Assembly: GCA_046484125.1 (NCBI GenBank)
Contig: JAWOBX010000099.1
Location: 1-25,162 of the forward strand
Direction: 5' to 3'
DNA from: JBGLNL01 sp046484125
Lineage (GTDB): Bacteria > Chloroflexota > Dehalococcoidia > SZUA-161 > SpSt-899
DNA: 25,162 nucleotides
Part shown: positions 8,768-17,514 of the stretch, one piece after another
Position numbering within the stretch: the first letter of the stretch is position 1
How the letters are laid out: every line of letters begins with the position of its first letter
Made by a program: the position numbers and the translations under genes
The notes under the pieces: generated by a model
Database searches by the model: none
What the model was told of the DNA's origin: nothing
What the model saw: only the letters and a program-made list of their open reading frames with translations

Positions 8768-8808
8768 GAGGCTGAATCCGGCGCCGCCGGATTCAGCCTC
8801 TCTGTTTT
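8768..8808 (+). terminator. Strong terminator of rpoBC, overlapping the cimA stop codon
   Basis: GAGGCTGAATCCGG at 8768-8781 pairs perfectly with CCGGATTCAGCCTC at 8787-8800. One more C-G pair is possible inside the 5-nt loop. TCTGTTTT follows on the plus strand. The minus strand has TTTT six bases past the stem, so it may also work weakly for cimA. The TGA of cimA (8793-8795) lies within the stem. Confidence 0.85.
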
Positions 8809-10385
8809 CCTGCCATCTGGTTTAATAACCAGTACTCCATACTATCGGCAAGCGCAATCCAGCTGGCCTCGATAATATTCGTCGAGCTGCCCACCGTATG
8901 CCATTCCTGTTCACCGTCGCTTGATTCTATCAGCACCCGCACTTTTGCCTCCGTGCCCTCACTCTCTTCCAGTATGCGAACCTTGTAATCGACGAGCTTA
9001 ACAACAGCGAGTTCCGGATAAAACTGGCACAATGCTTTACGGAGGGCCTCATCCAGCGCGTTGACCGGACCGTTTCCCTCCGCTGCGGTATGATATATTT
9101 CTTCCCCGATTCGCACCTTAACCATCGCTTCGGAAAGAGTGCCTTCCCCCCTTGCGGCAGGGAAGCGGCGCTGCCTCTCAACTATAACCATGAAATCAAC
9201 AAACTCAAATGGGGGCCGGTAACCCTCTCCCGACCGCCGCAGCAGAAGTTCGAACGACGCCTCCGCGTCGTCATAGCTGAACCCCTCGTTCTCCAGGCGT
9301 TTTATCTCACGCAATATTTTCTTAGCCGCCTCTTTCTGAGTCGCGTGGTCCAGCCCGAGCTCACTTGCCTTGTAAATAATGGTGTTGACGCCGGAAAGCT
9401 CCGAAACGAGCAAACGGCTGTCATTCCCAACAAGCAGCGGATTGATATGCTGATAGCTGTCCTTCTCCTTCACCATCGCGGAAATATGCATGCCCGCCTT
9501 GTGCCCGAACGCGCTTTTCCCCACATAAGGCAGGTACGAATCTGGGGGAAGATTGGCCACCTGGCTTACATATCTCGATACCTCGGTCAGCTTCGAGAGC
9601 TGTCCTGATGTTAGACAGTCAATGCCCATTTTAAGCTGAAGAGCCGGTATTATAGAACATAAATTGGCGTTGCCGCACCTCTCGCCATACCCGTTTATGG
9701 TACCCTGGACCTGAACAGCACCTCTCTTAACGGCAGCCAGCGTATTGGCAACCGCCAGTTCGGAGTCATTATGAGCGTGAATACCCAGGGGCGCGCCGCA
9801 TTTTCTGGTAGCCTTAATTATTTTCTTTACATCTTCCGGAAGCGTGCCCCCGTTGGTATCGCAAAGAACAATGCAATCCGCGCCGGCACCGGCCGCGGCT
9901 TCGACCGTGCTCAGGGAATACTCGGCATTATCCCTGTAACCATCGAAATAGTGCTCGGCATCAAAGAATACCCTGAGGTTCCTGGACTTGAGATGCCTTA
10001 TTGAATCGGCAATCATCTCAAGATTCTCGTCGAGTCCGGTTTTAAGAACCCTGCTTACCTGTCTGGCAGAACTCTTTCCAACCAGTGTAACTGTCTGGGC
10101 CTCCGACGCCAGCAGATCCTGCAGATTCGAATCGTCTCCCGCTGGAGTGTGAGGACGGCGAGTACTGCCAAAAGCAACCAGTGTCGCGTTTTCCAGTTTC
10201 TCGTCACGCATCCTCTTAAAAAACTCTGTATCCTTAGGATTGGCGCCAGGCCATCCACCTTCTATAAAATGGATTCCCAGCTCATCAAGCTTCCTGGCTA
10301 TTCTGACCTTATCCTCGACTGAAAGCGCGATGGCTTCTCTTTGAGCCCCATCACGCAGTGTCGTGTCGTACAGCCTTATCTTCAT
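8793..10385 (-). CDS. cimA: (R)-citramalate synthase
   Basis: The 530-residue protein belongs to the LeuA/AksA-like acyltransferases. Family knowledge says it condenses pyruvate and acetyl-CoA to citramalate, the entry to threonine-independent isoleucine synthesis. The N-terminal HMGL-like barrel shows LYDTTLRDGAQ (5-15), GGWPGANPKD (43-52) and the metal-binding HAHNDSELA (203-211), followed by NGYGERCGNANL. A C-terminal regulatory domain of LeuA type covers about 400-520. The length and the GGWPG signature fit the long citramalate synthase branch rather than isopropylmalate or homocitrate synthase. The ATG at 10383-10385 follows a short leader with only a weak AGG. The gene is monocistronic and convergent with rpoC, its stop buried in the shared terminator. 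Confidence 0.93.
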   Translation of the reverse strand: MKIRLYDTTLRDGAQREAIALSVEDKVRIARKLDELGIHFIEGGWPGANPKDTEFFKRMRDEKLENATLVAFGSTRRPHTPAGDDSNLQDLLASEAQTVTLVGKSSARQVSRVLKTGLDENLEMIADSIRHLKSRNLRVFFDAEHYFDGYRDNAEYSLSTVEAAAGAGADCIVLCDTNGGTLPEDVKKIIKATRKCGAPLGIHAHNDSELAVANTLAAVKRGAVQVQGTINGYGERCGNANLCSIIPALQLKMGIDCLTSGQLSKLTEVSRYVSQVANLPPDSYLPYVGKSAFGHKAGMHISAMVKEKDSYQHINPLLVGNDSRLLVSELSGVNTIIYKASELGLDHATQKEAAKKILREIKRLENEGFSYDDAEASFELLLRRSGEGYRPPFEFVDFMVIVERQRRFPAARGEGTLSEAMVKVRIGEEIYHTAAEGNGPVNALDEALRKALCQFYPELAVVKLVDYKVRILEESEGTEAKVRVLIESSDGEQEWHTVGSSTNIIEASWIALADSMEYWLLNQMAGKQRG

Positions 10386-10407
10386 AATTAAAACCTGTTG
10401 CCAAAGG

Positions 10408-10443
10408 TAAATCTAGACTACAACAGCTACGTACTTTCGTCAA
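10408..10443 (-). promoter_or_regulatory. Probable cimA promoter
   Basis: On the minus strand -35 TTGACG (10438-10443) and -10 TAGTCT (10415-10420) are 17 bases apart. The -35 is strong and the -10 weak. The start would be near 10408, giving a leader of about 23 bases. Confidence 0.5.
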
Positions 10444-10637
10444 GAAACGCGCTCCGCTGAAAACAGGGCTCAAATTCATAAACATTCATCTATAAGATGA
10501 CTGAAAGATGAGTGATAACTTCACAATTTCTTTGTTTTCATCTTCATGAAAGCAACCTCGCACCCCACCAAAGACCGGTGGTCTGAAGGCGCCAATGCGC
10601 ATCGTTATCAATAGTTGTTTTCTGGCATGCGTCGAGA

Positions 10638-11177
10638 ATGCTGAATCTGACAGAATATGTTAAACTCTTCTCACTGGATATGTTTATATCAGCGATCACA
10701 AGAACCAAATGGCGGCAAAGCGTCCTTATATTCACCATAACGCTGGCGGTTATAATAGCAGACCAGATCACCAAACTTATGGTGAGGAGCAATATGGAGC
10801 TCGGGGAATCAATCCCGAGCGATGGAAGATTCCGGCTGACTTATACCACCAATTCCGGGGGTGTTTTCGGACTTGATATTGATTCCACCTTCCTTCTGAT
10901 CATGGCCCCCCTGGTCATCCTCATAATTATCGGACTCTATTTTTTTTACCTTCCTGGTGAAAACAGGCTTATGCGAACAGGCCTGGGGTTACTACTTGGA
11001 GGAGCCATCGGCAATCTCGTCGATCGAGTGAGACTGGGAAAGGTAACCGACTTCATCGACGTGCGGTTATGGGGAGATTTTCACTGGGCAACTTTCAATA
11101 TAGCCGATGCTGCTGTCACCGTCAGCCTCTTCCTGTTGATATTTTATTTTCTGCAGAGAGCAAGAGCGTACGAATGA
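10638..11177 (+). CDS. lspA: Lipoprotein signal peptidase (signal peptidase II)
   Basis: The 179-residue product is an integral membrane aspartic protease that cleaves the signal peptide of diacylglyceryl-modified prolipoproteins. Four hydrophobic segments are visible at about 28-48, 84-104, 113-127 and 154-172. The two catalytic aspartates fall in GNLVDR (D129) and FNIADA (D157), and TTNSGGVFG (70-78) matches the conserved NxGxxFG region. It is somewhat longer than the usual 150-165 residues because of an N-terminal lead-in. ATG at 10680 (residue 15) is an alternative start, and neither start has a good ribosome-binding site. It stands alone between cimA (divergent) and a structured non-coding stretch. 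Confidence 0.92.
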   Translation: MLNLTEYVKLFSLDMFISAITRTKWRQSVLIFTITLAVIIADQITKLMVRSNMELGESIPSDGRFRLTYTTNSGGVFGLDIDSTFLLIMAPLVILIIIGLYFFYLPGENRLMRTGLGLLLGGAIGNLVDRVRLGKVTDFIDVRLWGDFHWATFNIADAAVTVSLFLLIFYFLQRARAYE

Positions 11178-11272
11178 TGTATCCGGGGATGAGGATTTAT
11201 GCCCGCCCCAACAGCAGTATTTCAAATCCAGTGTCAATCACCCCCGCGTGGCTTATTAACCGGAATCTTCCG

Positions 11273-11397
11273 TTTTCCTCTTACCAGAGGAACCCCCCCA
11301 TCATGGATCGTTCTTCAAACCGCCCTGGCATACACCAGCATAGTTTGAAGAACTCTTTTCACGGGGGAGGAAAAACCGCTCCTGAGAGGATGCTGGT
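11273..11397 (+). ncRNA. Candidate structured RNA of unknown class
   Basis: Several stems nest here. TTCCTCT (11275-11281) pairs with AGAGGAA (11286-11292). GTTCTTCAAAC (11310-11320) pairs perfectly with GTTTGAAGAAC (11343-11353), with CTGG/CCAG (11325-11338) at its tip. A C-run (11293-11299) can pair with GGGGG (11363-11367), and TTTTCCTC (11273-11280) with GAGGAAAA (11367-11374). ACCAGCAT (11334-11341) could instead pair with ATGCTGGT (11390-11397), an exclusive alternative. It could be the 3' region of the lspA message or a separate small RNA. I cannot match it to a known family, and strand is assumed. Confidence 0.35.
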
Positions 11398-11439
11398 ATA
11401 CATCCAGATCAATCGCTGTCTTGGCGTACCTGTTGTTTC

Positions 11440-11469
11440 TTGACAAACAGGTGCCCTACAGCATATTCT
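11440..11469 (+). promoter_or_regulatory. Promoter of the nucleotidyltransferase-secDF unit
   Basis: TTGACA at 11440-11445 is a perfect -35. TATTCT at 11464-11469 matches four of six -10 positions with an 18-base spacer. Start would be near 11476, about 47 bases before the ATG at 11523. Confidence 0.55.
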
Positions 11470-11522
11470 AATCCAAGTGGTCAAGCCCCTGATTTACTCG
11501 TGGTTTCCACTTCAGACTACAG

Positions 11523-13037
11523 ATGGTGATCAGCAAGATGCTAAGCAATAGGAACCTCTTCCTGGGAGGAAGGTATAATTCATTCCTGCCCGAGGTGCAG
11601 GCATTCCTCTCCTCTCGAAACATCGAAGCCTACCTGGTGGGCGGTTGTGTTAGAGACGGACTCAGAGGGATTATCACCAGCGATATCGATATGGCGATCG
11701 GCTGTGATGCCGTAAAAACAGCCAGGCAGATAGCCGATAATCTTAACGGCAGATTCGTCCTTCTGGATGAATTACATCAGGTGGCCAGGACCGTCCTGAT
11801 TGACGGGGAGGATCGATATAACCTCGATTTCGCGCCCCTTAGAGGCTCAATCGAGGAAGACCTGGGCAAACGGGATTTTACCATCAACGCCATGGCGGTA
11901 AGGGTCGGGGAACTTCATGAGGGCTGGAACGAAGCCGAGTTGATCGATCCTCTTGATGGGATCGGCGATATGGAAAAAAGGCTTATCAGGGCCTGCGGTG
12001 ACCCGGTTTTCATCGATGATCCGGTGAGAATGCTCAGGGCGTTTCGCTTCGCCGCCGAACTGGGTTTCGTTATAGACGCAGGAACTGAAACGCTCGTTTA
12101 TCAGCAACGTTCACTCCTTACTCAGGTTAGCGGTGAAAGGATCAGGGAGGAACTGGGGCATATACTGGAAACCGGGAAAACCGCTGAAACTCTTGGCAAT
12201 ATGGACCGTCTCGGTATTCTGGAAGTATTATTCCCCGATTTAGCAAACTGTAAGGGTGTGGAACAGCCAAAAGAGCACTACTGGGATGTATTCGATCACT
12301 CTATAGAAACCGTCGCCGCCGTCGAGCGGCTCCTCGCCGCGTTGAACTCAGACGGAGATCTGCTGAATTCTTTCATCTTCTCCCACGAGATGGCCGTTCA
12401 CTTCCGAGAGCGCGCTGGAGGCGCACTGAGTAGAGGCGCGCTGGTTAAGCTTGCCGCACTGTTACACGATATCGCCAAACCACAGACCAGAGAGTTCGAT
12501 CCTAACCATGGTAAGATCCGCTTTCTGGGCCATGCTCAGCGGGGAGCGGGAATTGCCGACTCCATCCTGCAACGCTTACGTTTCAGTTCGCATGAACGAG
12601 GTATTGTCTCGCGAATGATCGATCAACATCTCCGGCCAGGCCACCTGAGCAATGCCCCGGAACTTCCCACGAAGAGGGCTATCTACCGTTACTTTCGGGA
12701 TACCGGTGAAGTCGGCATAGACACCCTGTTGCTCAGCCTGGCTGATCACCTTGCCACTCGCGGCCCGGCGTTTGAAATGGAAGGGTGGCAGGAACACCTG
12801 GAGGTAACCCGGTATATGCTGACCAAACGGTTTGAAGATGAAGCCGTTGTTTCCCCTCCAAAGCTGATCGACGGCCACGTATTAATGGAGAGATTCGGCC
12901 TGGCCCCCGGTCCCGAGATTGGCGAAATTCTGGAAGCGGTGCGGGAAGCCCGGGCTTCCGGGGAAATAGAGACTCAGGAGGAGGCGCTGGACTTCGCCAG
13001 AAAGGAGCTCGAAAGGAAATATGCGAACCAGAGATAA
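11523..13037 (+). CDS. tRNA nucleotidyltransferase / poly(A) polymerase family protein with HD domain
   Basis: The 504-residue protein has the class II nucleotidyltransferase head: YLVGGCVRDGLRG (37-49), the metal-binding DID (54-56) and KRDFTINAMA (116-125). An RNA-binding helical region follows, then an HD phosphohydrolase-type domain with LLHDIAKPQT (H315, D316) and HAQRGAGIA. Relatives add or repair the CCA end of tRNAs, or add poly(A) tails to RNA; sequence alone does not decide which. Both tRNA genes in this window encode their own CCA, so a repair role would be enough. No good ribosome-binding site precedes ATG 11523, and ATG at 11538 is an alternative. Its last 17 bases overlap secD. 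Confidence 0.88.
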   Translation: MVISKMLSNRNLFLGGRYNSFLPEVQAFLSSRNIEAYLVGGCVRDGLRGIITSDIDMAIGCDAVKTARQIADNLNGRFVLLDELHQVARTVLIDGEDRYNLDFAPLRGSIEEDLGKRDFTINAMAVRVGELHEGWNEAELIDPLDGIGDMEKRLIRACGDPVFIDDPVRMLRAFRFAAELGFVIDAGTETLVYQQRSLLTQVSGERIREELGHILETGKTAETLGNMDRLGILEVLFPDLANCKGVEQPKEHYWDVFDHSIETVAAVERLLAALNSDGDLLNSFIFSHEMAVHFRERAGGALSRGALVKLAALLHDIAKPQTREFDPNHGKIRFLGHAQRGAGIADSILQRLRFSSHERGIVSRMIDQHLRPGHLSNAPELPTKRAIYRYFRDTGEVGIDTLLLSLADHLATRGPAFEMEGWQEHLEVTRYMLTKRFEDEAVVSPPKLIDGHVLMERFGLAPGPEIGEILEAVREARASGEIETQEEALDFARKELERKYANQR

Positions 13038-14541
13038 ACTGATACTCGTCGCAGTGGTGATTTTAACCGTTATAGCCGTGACCTCGTTGATCTGGTCCGA
13101 CTTCGGTAATGAAGGGATGAGTTACGGACTGGACCTCGAAGGTGGTGCCCATTTGGTATATGAGGCACAACTGGACCAACTGCCTGAGGGGGAAGACAGG
13201 GATGCGGCCATTGAGAGTATAATCGCTGTAATCGAAAACCGAATCAACGCCTACGGGGTCAGCGAGCCAGAGATCAGGCGGGTCGGGGACGACCGTATCA
13301 TGGTTCAGATGCCGGGCGTTAAAGATATTGAGGAGGCTAAAGAGCTGATCGGGAAAACAGCCCTCATTAACTTCCGGCAATTCGAATTCATTGAGCCGGA
13401 GAGCAACGGTACGCCAGCCCAGACCGGCAACGCAGGGAGCCCGTCAGCGCCAGCGGAAAGCGGGAGTCCGGTGGGGGCAGAAGATGGAGGTTCGACAGAG
13501 CCGGCTACCGCCGAGACACCGCTTTATTTCGCGTTGAACGCGGAAGGCGAGCTGGAGCAGGTCGACGATAAAAGTGAGGCTCAATACCAGGCAGTCAGCG
13601 CTACCGGCGAGATCGACGGCAAAGAAAGAGCTCTTACCAGTCAGTACTTCTCAGGAAGCGTGGATTTCAGGATGTACGCCAGCACCAACCAGCCGGTAGT
13701 GGCCTTCACCTGGAATAACGTCGGGTCGGAACTGTTTGAGCAGATAACCGGCCGGCTAACCCAGTATCCAGAACGCTCGGTGGAACGGAGGCTGGGTATT
13801 TTCCTCGGGGATGAAATGATCTCGGCACCGAACGTGAAATCGGTAATCCGCGATGAAGGCGTGATCGAAGGTATGTCGAGAAACGCGGCAAAGCGTTTAA
13901 CAAGCCTGCTCAACGCCGGCCGAATCGATGTTCCCCTGGAAAGAATAGAGGAGCACAATGTAAGTGCGTCACTTGGTGCCCAATTCATTGAATGGAGTAA
14001 GAAGGCCGGATTGATCGGATTGGCACTTGTAATCATGTTCATGGTGCTTCGTTACCGCGTTCCCGGAGCCGCCGCGGGACTGGCCCTGATGATATACACG
14101 GTTCTCGTACTGGGAACCTACCAGGCTATACCAATAACCCTGACACTGGCCGGTATCGCCGGATTCATCCTGTCAATCGGTATGGCGGTTGACGCGAACG
14201 TACTGATATTCGAACGAATGAACGAGGAATTGCGAAGAGGCCGCACGGTTCGAGCGGCGGTTGAAGTTGGCTTTAACCGGGCCTGGCCGGCAATCAGGGA
14301 CAGTAACGTTTCCACCTTCATTACGTGTGGTATCCTTTACTGGATGGGCAACGAACTGGGCGTCCCCTCGGTTCAGGGTTTCGCTCTGACCCTGTTGATC
14401 GGTGTGGCCATCAGCATGTTCTCCGCCATAGTAATAACGCGCAGTCTCCTGCGCATGATCGGGAGCTCAATGGGTATGAGGAATCAAGCCCTGTTCATTT
14501 CCGGCACCAGACAAATGAAGCTCACCGGGGAGGGAAAGTAA
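13021..14541 (+). CDS. secD: Protein translocase subunit SecD
   Basis: The 506-residue membrane protein works with SecF at the SecYEG channel, using the proton motive force to complete export. A first membrane segment (7-25) is followed by the D1 motif GLDLEGG (36-42) and the periplasmic P1 domain. Five further membrane segments begin near residue 320, with the proton-relay motif AVDANVLIFER around D391. Residues about 125-165 form a Gly/Ser/Pro/Ala/Glu low-complexity linker inside P1, not needed by family standards. ATG at 13021 has AAAGGA at a good distance and overlaps the preceding gene by 17 bases, suggesting coupled translation. secF follows after one base. Confidence 0.96.
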   Translation: MRTRDKLILVAVVILTVIAVTSLIWSDFGNEGMSYGLDLEGGAHLVYEAQLDQLPEGEDRDAAIESIIAVIENRINAYGVSEPEIRRVGDDRIMVQMPGVKDIEEAKELIGKTALINFRQFEFIEPESNGTPAQTGNAGSPSAPAESGSPVGAEDGGSTEPATAETPLYFALNAEGELEQVDDKSEAQYQAVSATGEIDGKERALTSQYFSGSVDFRMYASTNQPVVAFTWNNVGSELFEQITGRLTQYPERSVERRLGIFLGDEMISAPNVKSVIRDEGVIEGMSRNAAKRLTSLLNAGRIDVPLERIEEHNVSASLGAQFIEWSKKAGLIGLALVIMFMVLRYRVPGAAAGLALMIYTVLVLGTYQAIPITLTLAGIAGFILSIGMAVDANVLIFERMNEELRRGRTVRAAVEVGFNRAWPAIRDSNVSTFITCGILYWMGNELGVPSVQGFALTLLIGVAISMFSAIVITRSLLRMIGSSMGMRNQALFISGTRQMKLTGEGK

Positions 14542-14542
14542 G

Positions 14543-15442
14543 ATGGTTGATATTGTAGGCAAGAAATGGTATTTCATCGCGCTTTCCATCGCCATAATCC
14601 TCTGCGGGATTATATTCGCGTCGGTTAGAGGGATGCCATGGGGAATCGATTTCACCGGTGGCACTGTACTCACGGTGGAGTATGAACAGGTGGTCGAACG
14701 CGACGCAGTAAAGTCGGAACTGTCCGCCATGGGACATGACAAAGCCATCATCCAGGATAGAGGAGAAAACGGCTTTATCATTCGAACCGTGGAGCTCTCT
14801 GGCGAAGAACAGAATCAGCTCATGGATTCACTGGGCCAACTGGCAGCCATAACCAGCTTCAGTTTCGATTCCGTCTCCGATCCGGTATCAAAGGAGAAGG
14901 CGAGGGGGGCTATTATCGCCGTAGTGGTCGCGGCTGCAGGTATCCTCCTTTATATAGCTTTCGCCTTCCGCAGGCTGCCCAAACCTTTCCGATACGGCAC
15001 ATGTGCCGTCATCGCCCTGATACACGATGTAGCCATAGCGGTAGCTGTCTTTGCCATCATCGGGAGCGCACTTAACCTGAAAGTGGACCTGATGTTTATC
15101 ACCGGTATCCTCACCGTGGTTGGTTATTCCGTCAATGATACGATAGTGGTGTTCGACCGAATCCGTGAGAACCTCGGCAAAGGCTCCCGGCTCGACTTCG
15201 GAACGCTGGTCAATAACAGTCTGATACAAACACTGACTCGCTCACTGACCACGAGCATTACCACCATTATAGTTCTCGTTTCCGTGTATCTATTTGTAGG
15301 CGAAGCCATCGAGAGCTTCATGCTGGTATTAATCGTCGGTGTGATCTCGGGAACTTACAGCTCCATCTTCATTGCAAGTCAGGCACTTGTACTGTGGGAG
15401 ACAGGGGGATTCAAAAGGCTTATCAGAAAACCGGCCTGGTAG
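14543..15442 (+). CDS. secF: Protein translocase subunit SecF
   Basis: The 299-residue protein is the partner of SecD. It has an N-terminal membrane segment (about 9-29), the conserved GIDFTGG (34-40), a short periplasmic domain, then five membrane segments starting near 128. The characteristic GYSVNDTIVVFDRIREN lies in the fourth transmembrane region. Length is normal for the family. The start ATG has a strong purine-rich GGGGAGGG upstream within the end of secD, only one base from the secD stop, so the two are made together. No clear terminator follows. Confidence 0.96.
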   Translation: MVDIVGKKWYFIALSIAIILCGIIFASVRGMPWGIDFTGGTVLTVEYEQVVERDAVKSELSAMGHDKAIIQDRGENGFIIRTVELSGEEQNQLMDSLGQLAAITSFSFDSVSDPVSKEKARGAIIAVVVAAAGILLYIAFAFRRLPKPFRYGTCAVIALIHDVAIAVAVFAIIGSALNLKVDLMFITGILTVVGYSVNDTIVVFDRIRENLGKGSRLDFGTLVNNSLIQTLTRSLTTSITTIIVLVSVYLFVGEAIESFMLVLIVGVISGTYSSIFIASQALVLWETGGFKRLIRKPAW

Positions 15443-15695
15443 CACCCCGCGCAAAGAGGGGAAACGAAATAACATCAAGTGATACAGGCGGACACCAGCG
15501 ATATCAGCCTCCAATTTGTTGCTTGCTGTCGCTACTCGCCCTGAACCTGTGAAAGAGTGGGGGCGTGAGGGGTCTGATCTATCCCGGCTTGAACCCGCCG
15601 CGGCGGATCCCGTGATTAAGGAAAACAGGAAATGAAGCAAAACCTGAGCAAACCGATGCGGGTCAATCAGCCTGATATACAAAGCGGTACATGGT

Positions 15696-16781
15696 ATGGC
15701 AGCTGATTACATGCAACAAGCCATCTCTCTGGCGAGGAAGGCTCTCGGAACCGTCAGCCCCAATCCAGCCGTAGGAGCGATCGTAGTCAGCAAGAATGGG
15801 AAAATCGCAGGAAGGGGCTACACGCAGCCTCCAGGCTCCGATCATGCCGAGGTAATGGCAATACGCCAGGCCGGAGAGGCATGCCGTGGGGGAACAATGT
15901 ATGTCACCCTTGAGCCGTGCTGCCACCATGGCCGGACGCCACCATGCACCAGGGCTATAATCAACAGCGGTATCAGGGAGATCCATATAGCCACACTGGA
16001 TACCAATCCACTTGTCAGCGGAAAAGGCAAAGATATGCTGGAATCCGATGGCATCAGGATGCATGTCGGCGAGAATGAGCAGGAAGCAAAAGATCTGAAC
16101 GAGGCCTATTTCAAGTTTACCTCCACCAAAACGCCTTTCGTTACCGCCAAATTCGCGATGAGCCTGGACGGCAAGATAGCCACCAGAAGCCGAAGCTCAA
16201 GATGGATAACCAACGAATGGTCGAGAGAGCGTGCTCATCGTATTCGATGGGAATCGGACGCGATTGTTGTGGGGATAAATACCATCATCAAGGACAATCC
16301 GGAACTTACGGCCAGAACCCTCAACGGAATGAGGGAACCGCTCCGCGTAATCGTAGACAGTCACGGCCAGACGCCAATCGACGCCAGGGTCCTTCATACC
16401 CCGGATAGAGTTCTGATAGCCGCAACTGAAAAAATACCCTCTACGAAATTGACCGAGTTCGTTGAAAACGGTATCGAAGTGCTTAAACTACCTGAAAAGG
16501 ATGGGCACGTAAATCTCACCGCCCTGTTTGAAAAACTGGGCGAAATGGAGGTTATGAGCGTGCTGGTGGAAGGGGGGGGTACGCTTATGGGCTCCATATT
16601 CGACCAGGGACTGGCCGACAAGATCATGGTATTCATAGCCCCGATTATTATCGGCGGAGGTGATGCCGTACCGTCGGTGGCAGGCGAAGGCGTTGACCTG
16701 GTTTCGCAGGCACTACGTTTGCGGCGCGTTAGTGTGGAACGTTTTCTGGATGATATAATGGTGATCGGTTATCGAGAGTGA
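15696..16781 (+). CDS. ribD: Bifunctional diaminohydroxyphosphoribosylaminopyrimidine deaminase / reductase
   Basis: The 361-residue enzyme catalyses the second and third steps of riboflavin synthesis, deaminating and then reducing the pyrimidine intermediate. The N-terminal cytidine-deaminase-like domain carries the zinc site HAE (50-52) and PCCHHGRTPPC with C75 and C84. The C-terminal reductase domain begins around 145 (TAKFAMSLDGKIA) and includes the VEGGGTLMGS loop for cofactor binding. ATG at 15696 lacks a recognisable ribosome-binding site; ATG at 15711 is an alternative that would still leave the domain whole. It opens the ribD-ribE-ribBA-ribH cluster, with ribE four bases downstream. 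Confidence 0.95.
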   Translation: MAADYMQQAISLARKALGTVSPNPAVGAIVVSKNGKIAGRGYTQPPGSDHAEVMAIRQAGEACRGGTMYVTLEPCCHHGRTPPCTRAIINSGIREIHIATLDTNPLVSGKGKDMLESDGIRMHVGENEQEAKDLNEAYFKFTSTKTPFVTAKFAMSLDGKIATRSRSSRWITNEWSRERAHRIRWESDAIVVGINTIIKDNPELTARTLNGMREPLRVIVDSHGQTPIDARVLHTPDRVLIAATEKIPSTKLTEFVENGIEVLKLPEKDGHVNLTALFEKLGEMEVMSVLVEGGGTLMGSIFDQGLADKIMVFIAPIIIGGGDAVPSVAGEGVDLVSQALRLRRVSVERFLDDIMVIGYRE

Positions 16782-16785
16782 GAGA

Positions 16786-17409
16786 ATGTTTACCGGGATC
16801 ATCGAAGAAACAGGGGAGGTGATATCCGCCGGACACGATGGAATGCTGATATCGGCCCGAACCGTGCTGGAGGGCACCAAAGCGGGCGACAGTATTTCTG
16901 TAAACGGTGCCTGCCTTACGGTCATTGATATCGGCAAAGACGCTTTTTCCGTGGAGATCATGCCGGAGACTCTTCGAAGAACCAGCCTCGCAAGACTTAA
17001 ACCCCGGGGTAAGGTCAACCTTGAGAGATCTCTTGCATCGGGAGGACGTTTTGGGGGACACTTCGTACAGGGGCACGTGGATGGTACCGGAACGGTACTG
17101 TCAATGGCGCCGGAGGGCAAAGCGATCGTGATGAAAGTCGAGGCGCCACCAGCTATCATGCGCTATCTGGTGGAAAAAGGCTTCATCGCCCTGGAAGGGG
17201 CCAGCCTGACTATCACCTCTTGTGACCTCAACTCATTCAGCGTTTCGCTGGTAACTTACACAATGGAACACACCACGCTTGGAAGTAAAAAGCCGGGCGA
17301 GCCAGTCAATCTTGAAATCGACGTGCTGGCCAAATACGTGGAGCGCCTGGTGAATCCGGGCAAATCCGGCATAACAGCTGAGTTTCTGGCGGATCATGGT
17401 TTTGTTTAG
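16786..17409 (+). CDS. ribE: Riboflavin synthase, alpha subunit
   Basis: The 207-residue enzyme performs the last step, dismutating two molecules of 6,7-dimethyl-8-ribityllumazine into riboflavin. The hallmark MFTGIIEETG opens the protein. Two lumazine-binding barrels are visible: the first with NGACLTV (40-46) and GGHFVQGHVDGTG (90-102), the second with FIALEGASLTI (133-143) and VTYTMEHTTLG. The second barrel has EGAS where many relatives have NGVS, a mild variation. Length is typical. It follows ribD by four bases and shares its transcript. Confidence 0.95.
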   Translation: MFTGIIEETGEVISAGHDGMLISARTVLEGTKAGDSISVNGACLTVIDIGKDAFSVEIMPETLRRTSLARLKPRGKVNLERSLASGGRFGGHFVQGHVDGTGTVLSMAPEGKAIVMKVEAPPAIMRYLVEKGFIALEGASLTITSCDLNSFSVSLVTYTMEHTTLGSKKPGEPVNLEIDVLAKYVERLVNPGKSGITAEFLADHGFV

Positions 17410-17514
17410 GTAACCTCTGAGCAGGCAATGATCACCATCTCAGGTACGGTCTCGCTTCGTTGACTTATTTAATCCCAGGTAATAAACTGTAAGTACATCT
17501 GGAGGCAATAGAAA

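Larger units (their letters stand above)
11178..11522. other. Structured non-coding region between lspA and the nucleotidyltransferase gene
   Basis: No gene is supported in these 345 bases. Their main content is a cluster of nested inverted repeats between 11273 and 11397, described separately, and a promoter at 11440-11469. ACCTGTT/AACAGGT around 11429-11452 forms another small hairpin that overlaps the -35 element. Confidence 0.6.

Noticed and set aside
10572..10584. Small hairpin AGACC-GGT-GGTCT before lspA as an attenuator
   Set aside because: The stem is five pairs with a three-base loop and no T-run; too weak to support a regulatory call.
11376..11415. TPP-riboswitch-like strings: CTGAGA on the plus strand and TGATCTGGAT...ACCAGC on the minus strand
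   Set aside because: The two signatures lie on opposite strands and in the wrong order, so they cannot form one TPP aptamer.
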